From the NCBI RefSeq assembly GCF_000003815.2, contig NC_049986.1:24973684-25037683 (forward strand): 64,000 nt of DNA, read 5' to 3'. Origin of the DNA: Branchiostoma floridae (Eukaryota > Chordata > Leptocardii > Amphioxiformes > Branchiostomatidae). Position 1 is the stretch's first letter; each line of letters begins with the position of its first letter. The notes under the pieces are model-generated. The model worked only from the letters and a program-made list of their open reading frames with translations. It made no database searches and had not been told where the DNA came from. The translations under genes were made by a program, and so were the position numbers. Below, piece after piece: positions 46,301-55,874 of this stretch.

Positions 46301-47787
46301 GGAAACACACCTTACTTACCTGTACGGCGTCTTACCTGGCCTGTTATAAAAGGAAACACACCTTACTTACCTGTATGGTGTCTTACCTGGCCTGTAGTCA
46401 AGGAAACACACCTTACTCACCTGTACGGTGTCTTACCTGGTCTGTAATGAAAGGAAATACACGTTACTCACCTGTACGGTGTCTTACCTAGTCTGTAGTC
46501 AAGGAAACACACCTTACTCACCTGTACGGTGTCTTACCTGGTCTGCTATAAAAGGAAACACACCTTACTTACCTGTACGGCGTCTTACCTGGCCTGTTAT
46601 AAAAGAAAACACACCTTACTTACCTGCATTGTTGTCATTTATTAAGAAGAGAAAAAACAATTTGTTTGTAAATGTTAATAAAAATACATTTTACAATTGA
46701 ATTTTTCTACGTCATAACTAAATGTAATAAAACATTTCCTTTCTGTACTCAGAAGAGGAGCCCGCTTGTGCCATGTTCCAACATTTTATTAGGCTATTGA
46801 TAGTATGTGGTCACATTTTACTGCACATAAATAATGCAATGCAATTAATATTGTTTATGTGTCAACTTCTTCCAATACTTTAAAAATATTTAGGAAGTGA
46901 AACGAAATACATTTTTGTATTTGAAATAAGTTTGTACACACTGTAACAGATACTCATCTAATCAAATCCTCACTGTAACAATGTTTCTGTGATAAATAAA
47001 GATAAGAAAAGTCCAGTTTGGTGAAGAGTTATTATTATAATGTAAATAGTATTGTTAATAATAAATAGCTATGTTTTTCTAGTATTGGTTACCTGCCCCT
47101 ATTCAGGTTTATAACACTAATGTGTCTGAGCCTTTTGTACATTAATTGGGCACTGAGGTGAATCAATATCCATATTTGCACTAAGTTCCTCAAACCTGGG
47201 TAATAATAGCACAGAAAAAATGACCACATTGTAAATATCAGTCAGATGATAGCACTATGAAATGAAAATCTTGTTCAGAATTCACTCTAAAATGGTTGTA
47301 TAAGAAGCTATGCTACAACAGTCCCTCCCGCGATACTTATAGAACAGTCCCGCAAGGAGGTCACATGACTAGTGCCCGCCATTTTGAATTGCTATAGTTA
47401 AAGTATGGTAGTATCGTCGCCGTACATTTTGACCAAAAACAGGGACTTAAAATGCTTGTAAAGCACGGAAACTCCGTACACATCAATGGGACACCATCTT
47501 GAACATGTTTGTGGCGGTAGGTTTAGGTGTCGTTGCGCGACGGCCGATATTTTTGTGGATATAGTGGGCATTCGCTAAAAAGACATTTTGCTGGGCGTTC
47601 GCTAAAAAGACCATCGAGAATCGAAAACTTTGATTTATGTCACTTCGGGTCAATGGATTGACTTGAAACTCAGGATTAATACATGGGAGCACAACGTGGA
47701 CATATTCCAAGCAAAAAAAATGAGATTCGTGCAGCGCGGACTTCTCTAGAGTGGGCGTTTGTGGGCATTCGCTAAAAAGACCCTCCC
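43355..47787. mobile_element. Foldback element with 2.1-2.3 kb inverted arms
   Basis: The left arm 43355-45487 and right arm 45488-47787 are near-identical inverted copies. A 75-codon ORF in each differs by one residue. Termini are GGTCTTTTTAGCGAATGCCC, and the same motif recurs inside each arm. The inner half of each arm is a tandem array of about 57-base units. The 11-base direct repeat AATTTTAGCCG flanks it (43344-43354 and 47788-47798). Long inverted repeats built of tandem repeats with target duplications near 9 bp recall Drosophila FB elements. No transposase is present. It sits in THAP intron 1. Confidence 0.85.
44510..46625. repeat. Tandem ~57-bp repeats, inverted at 45488
   Basis: About 17 units on the left and 20 on the right, with orientation switching at about 45488. 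A typical unit reads TTTCCTTTGATTACAG, ACCAG, GTAAGACACC, then CAGGTGAGTAA. It thus contains an acceptor-like tract, a 5-base segment and two donor consensus sites. The 57-base period (19 codons) leaves several frames open. The resulting 90-209 codon ORFs (such as SYLVCNQRKYTLLTC) are unlikely genes. Confidence 0.9.
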
Positions 47788-48059
47788 AATTTTAGCCGAT
47801 AACGTATGTGACACTGCTAAACTGCCTGCCTCACCTTTGATCATACGTATGTGTCCTTCGTGATCTTCGTTACGTTGAGTTGCGAATGTGGACGACCAGA
47901 GGCCTTAATCCATCTCATGCATGCATCCATGCGGGTCTTTGGCTTCGGAAAAGGGTAAAAACTGACTCCAGACACCCTTTCAGGGTACCTGGAGTCTGAA
48001 TTGCAAGTCCCGAAACAACAGACTTTCCCCATTGAAACCTATGTAAAATGGCCCCGTTA

Positions 48060-48125
48060 CCCAAGTTCTTGCCCGACAAAATGGCGGATGTCGCTTGGTG
48101 GAAATGGCGCGCTCTGATTGGTCAA
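48060..48125 (-). promoter_or_regulatory. Probable THAP gene promoter (CCAAT and YY1 motifs)
   Basis: On the minus strand, upstream of 48032, an NF-Y box GACCAATCAG (ATTGG at 48117-48121) is followed by a YY1-type CCGCCATTTT (48078-48087). The region is CpG-rich. It is a TATA-less housekeeping-type arrangement. Confidence 0.45.
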
Positions 48126-48170
48126 TCCGTTAGGTTTGATTGACAGGCCGGATTGGTCCATTAATAGGCT

Positions 48171-49805
48171 AGCCAATGGGAAGTCGTGCGATGCTGATGG
48201 ATTATCAGCTGAGCACTTAAAGCACGCGGGACCTCGGCTTACTGTTTTGTTGTCACTTTTGTTCTCGGCCATGCTAGTGCACAGTCATGTTTCCTCTACT
48301 CTACTTAAGGTCATCCTTATCCCGATAATTAAGAAACAAAACCTCAACCCCTCTCTTAACCCTCAAGCACCCGACCTTTTTTTGCGACTAAAATGACCGA
48401 GTGGGGTCCAAACGGACCCCAAAATGTTTTGTTCATAAAATCTCAGTACCATTTCTTATCGGCGATCATTGTATATACATTGCTTCGTCAATGTAAGAGG
48501 AAGATTTTGAGATGTTAAGGTGTTGCTAATTCCAACTCATTATCATAATTTATGCAAAAGTTCAGAAGGACCACGTTTTGCACTAAACCTATTCCGACCA
48601 GATAGGGGAAATTTGAGGCCCTCAGCAACATTTATGTCACATAACTCATGAACGGCTAGAGCTAAAGCTACGAAGCTTAGTAATTTATCAAAAAATATTG
48701 TTTGCAAAAGTTTTTGGCCAATAAAGTGAGTTTATCATTTTTGGGGGTTGCCATGGCAACCATATTCTAACAGGCATATTTTTGCCAAAATTTGACAATT
48801 TCAATTTAAACAAGGTTTTCTTTGTAAACTACACCTGTTTTCTGACAACAATTAAATTCTATGAAATTCAATGTAATTTTCATGACTTAATTTTTTTAAT
48901 TTATGCTAATTTCATGACGTCATTGGTCAAAATCCAAAATGGCCGCCCTGATTGGGTAAATGACGTCATAATGTCGTCACATTACATGTTGATGACACAG
49001 AAATTTTTGTGAGGATTAACGGTTACATTTTTATTGTCGTCTGAAAGTTTAATAGTCATACTATAAGTGGTTAAGGAGTTAGCCTCCAAAGTTTGTTTTA
49101 AAAACTGCACATTTTTGCTGGGGTCCGTTTGGACCCCAGAGGGACTGAACACAAACTTTCTTTATAATTTCCACATAATTGTACCAATCTTTGCAAAAAC
49201 TTAGGAGAAGGTATAAGACATATTGACTGACAAAGACACGGAAGGATTTTTTCTTCAGATTAAAAATGTTTAAATGGCACTTCAAAATGTACGCCTGGGG
49301 TCCAAATGGACCCCACTCGGGTGTTTGAAGGTTAAGAATAACTACCGCCCCATTGCTATTTCTAGCCCAATCTTCAAGTTATTCGAATCACTTCTTCTCA
49401 ACCGACTGGAGAAGCATCTGACTTCATTCCCCAGCGATCCAATTTGGCTTTAAAAAGCACCATGGTACAGACATGTGCATTTTTGCCCTCAAAGAGAAGT
49501 AGATCATCTCCTATTTTAAAAGCCGAGGTTCTCCCGTCTTCGTTTGTTTTCTTGATGCCGCCTAGGCTTTTGACAAGGTTAATCACTATGTATTGTTTCA
49601 GAAATTGATAGACAAAAACGTACCTGTATACTTAGTGCGTATCATTGTATATTGGTTTAAGATGATAGTCCTCACTGTGCGCTGGGGGACTACCGTCCCA
49701 GACAGCTTCTGCCTCGGTAACGGTGTCCCCCAGGGCAGCCTATTGTCTCCGTTATTGTTTAATACGTATGTTGCAGACCTAACTGCGAGGCTTATAGTCC
49801 ATGGG
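48171..49805 (+). mobile_element. LINE, RT half, interrupted and decayed
   Basis: The sequence codes LANGKSCDADGLSAEHLKHAG up to about 48355, continues at 49336 (NNYRPIAISSPIFKLFESLL) and then shows frameshifts. A readable block follows with HYVLFQKLIDKN and GNGVPQGSLLSPLLFN (49580-49800), ending before the YxDD box. It begins at the RT motif where the LINE at 34790-37195 stops. Confidence 0.75.
48356..49335. mobile_element. piggyBac-like MITE (972 bp, TTAA sites)
   Basis: TTAA duplications at 48356-48359 and 49332-49335 flank ends CCCTCAAGCACCCGA and, inverted, CCTTCAAACACCCGA, followed on both sides by GTGGGGTCCAAA-type sequence. Internal palindromes GGGGTCCAAACGGACCCC occur at both ends. 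No transposase ORF. TTAA targeting with CC-starting ends is the piggyBac pattern. Confidence 0.8.
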
Positions 49806-49869
49806 CCAGGTCCCCAAAAATGGCCATTTGGTACCAAAGGGACAAAGGGTGACTTACTTTTTTGAAAAG

Positions 49870-50330
49870 GTTGATTCCTCTACTTTATTATTTTGCATGA
49901 TAACCATGGCAGATGCCCAGCTTTATAGGAATTATCACTTGATTTTGTGACGTCACTCAAATCTATAGAACTACCAAAAATCGTTTATTACAAGTCATCA
50001 AAAGTGGTTTTAATAACCCCCAACCACATTTGATGAGTATTTCTCTTTACTTAGATCATACAAATACATGTTGAATATATTTGGAACCGTTTTGAAATAA
50101 ATTTAGACAAATCTCTACAATGGTTGCCATGCCAACGGTGAAAAATAACATTTTCTTACAGGAAAGTTGCTAAGCAAGCCATTGTTGGATGCTTTTAAAG
50201 TTTAGCCATTATCAACATAATCAAGGCATGAACAATGACACCGAACGATTCATAACTAATGTAAGGGCTCTTAGAAAACATTTTAGTTAGGTAAAAAATA
50301 AATATACTACAGTATGTATTGAAATACATG
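49870..50330. other. Non-coding stretch, nothing recognised
   Basis: AT-rich, with no supported gene. Confidence 0.4.
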
Positions 50331-50339
50331 TATTTTGTT

Positions 50340-50930
50340 TTTTTGGCGTGTTTCTCCTGCCAAATCTCTAAATGGATTCAACTTTTTCATCTTTGGGCCA
50401 AATGAGTTGAAATTTGGCATGGAGGTAGATATAGCAAATACCACCAGACTTTTTCTCTCTTTTTTGATAGTGACCTTAAAAATTGTTTCATTTAGGGTTT
50501 TTAGTCATTTTTGGCCAAAAATATATATTGTGGGCCCCTGTACCCTGGTATTACATCCTAATGACCTGACATTTGATACAGAGGTGCATTGAACATATGC
50601 CCACAGGGCACTATCAACAATTGTTGCTAACATTAGTTCAAAAATGAGTTATTTTGGGATTTTGGACCATTTTTGACTAAAAATATATATTTTTGGCTCC
50701 TGTGCCATTGTATTGAAACCAAATGACCTGAAATTCAGTTTGAAGGTGTGTAGGCTATGTGCCCACATTATTTCATTTCTATTTTCGGAATACGTTTCTT
50801 CAAATTGTTCAGTTTGGGGATTTTTTTTGCTATTTTCAAACTAAAAACATATAGTTTTGGCTATTGAAACCAAATGACCTGAAATTCAGTATTAGGGTGC
50901 GGGTGGACTTTCTAGTTTAGTTAATAAATC
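50340..50930 (+). repeat. Degenerate ~190-bp tandem repeats
   Basis: Three units share AATGACCTGAAATTCAG or close variants and TTTTGGCC/AAAATATATA. The units are diverged and non-coding. Confidence 0.6.
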
Positions 50931-51652
50931 ATGATCAGGTGACATACGTCATTCTATCGGCCATTTGGATCTGTCATCTTGCATTTTTAACGTTTAATTT
51001 CTTACAAGTACTAAGTGCCTAAATGTTCTTAATTTGACTATTACTTGTGATAGGCCTCTAAACAATTTTTGCAGGCATTTTGAAATAGGCAGATTTTTTT
51101 ATGACGGTTGCCATGGAAATGGTGCTAAAATACTCGACCACTGACAGTGAACGATTCATAAAATTAATAAACAATGGTAGGGTTCTTAGTGGTTAGTTTA
51201 GCTCCTTGGCTAGATGCGTAAGAAATAAGTAGACATTTTTAGCAAAGAAGTCAGGAGACAGAAATCAGGTCGCTGTTTTGGCATCTTGCCACTGTACATG
51301 TCATCTTGCATTTTCCAATGCAAACATTTATCGAAGTCTTGTGCCATCATTATGTTAAAAGTCCTCAAAATGACTTTCCAGTGTATTTCTGTGAACGTTG
51401 TAAGTCTGACTCAGTTACATATGGATGATATGGAGCATAATCCTAGGTCATCTTATCTTCTTTCTGTATTACAACAACAAGACTTAAATGCCTCCTGGCT
51501 TATTCACAACAACAAGGCAATTCACAGCAACGATTCAGCAGGAGGGCTGATCATAAAAATTGGAATCATTGTAAGGGACATATCAAATGCTGATTCAATG
51601 CTAAAATCTTAGGAATACTATTTGATTAAAATCTGAGTTTCAAAGTGGTATA

Positions 51653-51690
51653 CAGTAGAGGCCAGTTAATTGCGCTTCGGATAAACGCAC
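51653..51690 (+). mobile_element. Possible pogo/Tigger-type terminus
   Basis: TA followed by CAGTAGAGGCCAGTTAATTG and CGCTTCGGATAA resembles a pogo-like terminal repeat. No partner end or transposase was found. Confidence 0.3.
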
Positions 51691-51699
51691 ACTTCGGTC

Positions 51700-52735
51700 A
51701 ATTGCACGGAATCCTAAAATCCCAAACCAGCTTCCATTCACTCCATTGTTAGTGACTTCGCTTATCTGCACGACGAAAAGTCACCAATAATGCACAAAAA
51801 TTTGTCAAACATCGCCGACAAATGGACTGAAAATGCGTGCTTAGAATTGGCATACGCGGTACAAATAAGCCCATAATTGCCCGCATAGAGGCGCAATACC
51901 GACAACATGTATGAAATTGTTATTAGAAGCAAAAGAAAATGATATTGTGAGAGGTTGTAGGCGGGTCCTGTGCGTGTAGGTGCCATAAAGAGACGCACGC
52001 CAAAAACTTGCTGCACACGTGACAAACTCAATAAAATTTGTTCTCTACCAGTCCATTGTCTATTAGCTGTACATGTATTTGAGATTGCGGGGACATTTGC
52101 GTTCAAAGTTACCGGCAGTCAGTCGGAACTGGCACACTGCGACTCGGGTCCTATAAAGGGTAATAGCAGTCGCTTTTGGTGGTGCGGTACTTTCGTGATC
52201 AGCAACGGTACATGTCAGTCAGTGTCTACTGTCTCTTTGTCATGAACGTATCGTATCCGAAACGGATTTTTTCGGAGCCTCCCTGTTGACATGTTAGCTG
52301 AAGGTGCAGCCATTGTGGGGAGATATGCTATCTTGGATAACGTGAGTTTCATTACGCACTAAAACGTTATTATAATATATATAATTTTTTATTGCAAATT
52401 CCTGCCCATGGGGCTAATTGCAAGTGCAAATACAGGGAGTGATTATATCCAGTCCATCCGCTAGCTCTCTGCCTGGTCTCTCCATGTAGACACACCAAAA
52501 TGGACATGGTACATAAAATTACTACAACTATTCTACACAAGATAATGCAAATCCTATGCTTCAAAAATGATCCAACCACGTAACATGCATTGGCATAATA
52601 CCGGTCGTAAGACTTATACCGGCCGATAAAAAATAATGGAATTTAAAGAGATCTACACATGCAACAATAGTTATTTCTGAGGTATGCACACTTCAGACAT
52701 CTAGGTGTCCAATACATCTTTTACATAGCATCGAT
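51700..52735. other. Non-coding stretch with a repeat fragment
   Basis: Bases 52570-52690 match 10925-11020 (GAGATCTAC, then TTCTGAGGTATGCACACTT). No gene is supported. Confidence 0.4.
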
Positions 52736-52741
52736 TACAAT

Positions 52742-52935
52742 GTGCGTATGGTACAAACTTGGCTAACTGCGCTGGATTCTAAGAAGCCAACTCTGGTCAG
52801 AGCTTTATTTGCTGACATGTCTAAAGCCTTTGATCGAGTCGATCATGCTATACTGCTACAGCGTGTGATCGACATCCAGGCCAGTCCACGCATGGTGTCT
52901 TGGATCCATAGCTACCTCAGCGGTCGGCGTCAGTG
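52742..52935 (+). pseudogene. LINE reverse transcriptase fragment
   Basis: About 64 codons: LVRALFADMSKAFDRVDHAI, then SWIHSYLSGRRQ. This is the RT motif with the first catalytic aspartate. It ends in the GT microsatellite at 52936-53035. Confidence 0.8.
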
Positions 52936-52953
52936 TGTGTGTGTGTGTTTGTG

Positions 52954-52999
<46 letters not shown>

Positions 53000-53035
53000 T
53001 GTGTGTGTGTGTGTGTTTGTGTGTGTGTATGCTTC
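52936..53035. repeat. (GT)n microsatellite
   Basis: Interrupted TG repeat directly after the RT fragment. Confidence 0.95.
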
Positions 53036-53194
53036 CGTGCATTAGGACATACCGCACATCAGGGTTGGGTCGGGAAAGGCACAACTTTACTGGTATAGCT
53101 AGCAGACAGAGAAGCCTGCTCGCTCGGGGGACGTTCGCTACTGATCGACGGGCGATTACATCGAGCGAGCAAGCAGGGGGCTACCATATCCAAT

Positions 53195-55025
53195 TATATA
53201 GGATGTCCTTGTTTGGTCTGCCGCGTAGCAATGGATTAGTCCATAATTTTGCACTTTCTTTTGGGGATTGTGGAACATTCCCTTTCAAACACCCAAAAGA
53301 TGCAATTTTTGTGAAACATTGCCCCAATGTACTCTCATATCAATCGTTCGCATGTATCATTTGTTGATGCGTGGCGCCTACAGACAGTTCAGACAGTTAA
53401 CGCCACTCTCATATGCAATAACCAAAATTGAAATTTGTTATGTAATGATGAATTGACCTAATTCTCTAACAATTACTAAATTTCTATCGTTCTACCAATT
53501 TATTTAATGGCACTGGGGCGCCAAATACACTGCGGGTAATATCACCACCTCAATTCCCAAGAACAGCTGATGATCAATACAATGCCTGATTTGTGTGCTG
53601 TAATCTGCACAGCACACAAATCAGGCATTATTTATTTTTTTTCATTCGACATTAAAGAAGACAGGACAAACTGAAACTGTACTCAAGTTATTGAACTTAT
53701 TTTAACAGTAAACTTAACATGAATGTAAAGAAATTCAATGAGTGGCTGTCCACCACCTTCGCCTAGAAGGGCATGTTCTTAGGTCTGTCTGTCTGTGTGT
53801 ATGCTTGAGCAAAATTACGTTGCGATAGCTATAGTATTACAGCCCAAGAAGCATTTTCAATCCTTTGGTAGATCCCTGACTAGTGCGTTCCTCGGCTGTT
53901 TCAGGCTGGGATCCGTGGCTGTTACGGCCGATGCACACATATTCATGAAACGACGGTTTGTTTACGTTGTGAGATCATTATCGGCAGAAGTCACGCACAG
54001 GTGTATCTGTTGGTTCTTGACATTTCAAACAAGGCCGAGATACGGATATCTCATTTATAACAAATAAAGACAATATCACCCTTTAAAACTCCTATTTGAT
54101 CATTAATATCATAAACGTAAAAAAAAGTATGAAGAATAAAGCTAAAGGGGCTTTACATCACTCATTTACATACATATTAGGAGTGTCTTCATAAACAAGC
54201 TATTTGACCCTTCCCTTTTTTACTGTCACCCAACACAGTCCGCAGCATGCTTATGCATTTTGATACAGCAAGACACAAAAGGACAAACTCACAGTGGGAG
54301 ATATGTATCAATAGTGGTGGAGGGGTAGGGGTAGAGGCGGTAGAGGTGGAGGGGTTATTGGTTGTAGGGGGGTAGGACTGGAGGGGGTAGGGGTGGAAAG
54401 GGGTAGGGGTGGAAGGGGGTAGGGGTGGATGGTGTGGGTTGCACGGATGGAGGGGGTAGTGGTGACCCCCAGACGACAAGATCGTGGCCAATCCTACCTC
54501 CTTCCCCTGAACCTGTTTCCAAGTTTCATGTGTCATGGTCCTGATCTCAGCAGCCCGTAACAGTTTACAATATACAGTATAGAGAACAATGGTGACCTCG
54601 ATCACACTGTTCGTCACAGGTGTCACACAGGTGCGTCTGTCAACATAAACTAGCTGATTCACCTGGCGCTGGCACGGGACGTGACGCAGGTGAGGACTAC
54701 CAGGAATTAGAGGTGCGGTCACAGGAAAAACGGCCGTGCTTCCTGCTGCCTTCTGGGTTTTAACTTAAAGAGACACGCCATATAACAAATTCTTATTGAG
54801 ATCTGTGGGCAGCAGTTAGAGCCAAAGTCAAGGTTACTGTGGGCGCAGGAATCTGACTTGGAGAAGTCCAGGGATTGCTGAGTACAAGTAAGTAAACTCA
54901 TCTTGACATATGTGCCAAATTTAGATTCATTCCATAAAACACTGAACAAGTAATCCTTGTAGTACAATATGCCTATGATATATAGCGTGAGCCCACATTA
55001 TATGTATGTGTATTTTTGTGAATAT

Positions 55026-55054
<29 letters not shown>
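53195..55054. repeat. Large dispersed repeat unit B, first part
   Basis: It follows unit A: GCGTAGCAATGGATTAGTCC, the hairpin (53584-53626), GAGTGGCTGTCCACC (53742), the G-rich tract (54314-54460), then a GT repeat. The GT repeat is split by the Gypsy element and resumes at 61728. Confidence 0.7.
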
Positions 55055-55057
<3 letters not shown>

Positions 55058-55244
55058 TACCCTCGTTCTGTCCACTTTAGATGATGTTTAGGGAGCCCAG
55101 AGGTGACACAATAGCGACTAGGAGACTGGAGTTTGAAACGACGTGACTTGATGTTTAATCTTCTCTCGGCTACCGCCACGACGCATGCGCGTCGGCCCGG
55201 ACTATCCCATTATCCATAAAGGGGGTTATTTCTACATGGCAACA
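55055..55244 (-). repeat. 3' LTR
   Basis: 190 bp, with TG...CA ends. Confidence 0.95.
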
Positions 55245-55258
55245 CTCTCCCCTCTTTT
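55245..55258 (-). other. Polypurine tract
   Basis: Minus strand AAAAGAGGGGAGAG directly before the 3' LTR, the primer site for plus-strand synthesis. Confidence 0.85.
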
Positions 55259-55874
55259 AAAGTCGTCTCAGAACAATAACAACAACAATAAGAAACTATT
55301 AATGAACATATATATATGGTTGTTTAGTACTATGAAAAATAAAGGATATATTCTATTCTATTCTCCTTTGCGTTAGCCTCTTTTTTTTTCTTTAGCTTTG
55401 GCACCGATAACATCTTTAACCTTGGCACTGATAACATCTTTAACTTTGGCACAGATAGCATCTTCAATAAACTGGCTTCACTGCTACTAACAGAAGCTCC
55501 AACGTACTGACTGTTTTAGAACAGTTAACACAACATTAGGCCTGGTCTGAATTCTGAGCTGGAAGTCCTGCAGAGTCCACACAACTGGAATCCATCAGTC
55601 TCTTTGTTATCTATAAATAACCAACATACATGTCTCTCAAATATGGAATGATTTTCCACAATAACCTTGCATTTACTGTCCACAATATAATTGTCCCATG
55701 AGACTCTTCTCATTCAGCGGGTAATCCACAGGCACAGCGGCACTGGTACAGCGGGTAATCCACAGGAATAGTAATATCCACAATAACAGCAGGTAGTCCA
55801 CAAGAATAGTAATCCACTGGAATAATAATCCATAGCAGTTCACAGTCCACACGAATAACAGGTACTCCATCCCC

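Larger units (their letters stand above)
40016..48032 (-). pseudogene. THAP zinc finger coiled-coil gene, disabled and 3' truncated
   Basis: Minus-strand exons: 48032-47835, 43008-42896, 41552-41485, 40528-40460 and 40419-40016, with matching phases 0, 2, 1, 1. Exon 1 starts MGKVCCFGTC and ends TYV-stop-SK. Exon 2 continues HFKDGRPTTRFPDP, so the joined region is a THAP C2CH domain. The third zinc ligand codon (expected Cys) is TGA at 47841-47843. Exon 5 encodes a coiled coil with repeats of the type DLKREN and a helix region GFTYVTFMSLFSFLVP, common in THAP transposase relatives. It then stops at 40016 without a DDE catalytic domain. Exons 4 and 5 lie inside an intron of the opposite-strand SWIM-YqaJ gene. 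Confidence 0.65.
37193..48170. mobile_element. Candidate ~11-kb insertion carrying SWIM-YqaJ and THAP genes
   Basis: The two halves of a LINE (ORF2 ending AAMDL and RT beginning LANGKSCDADGL) flank this segment in the same orientation. The insert has an outward promoter at each end and two genes on opposite strands. From memory, a YqaJ exonuclease gene paired with a THAP-type transposase gene resembles IS4EU/ISL2EU DNA transposons. No terminal inverted repeats or target duplication could be resolved by eye. Confidence 0.5.

Noticed and set aside
47841-47843. Selenocysteine at the THAP Cys position (TGA)
   Set aside because: Cys-to-TGA is the classic selenoprotein pattern, but this is a structural zinc ligand. 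The gene lacks its catalytic end and no SECIS element was recognised, so a nonsense mutation is simpler.
51286-51612. 108-codon ORF on the + strand
   Set aside because: It has no recognisable domain, signal or neighbouring exon. It is AT-rich with unremarkable composition, so not supported as a gene.
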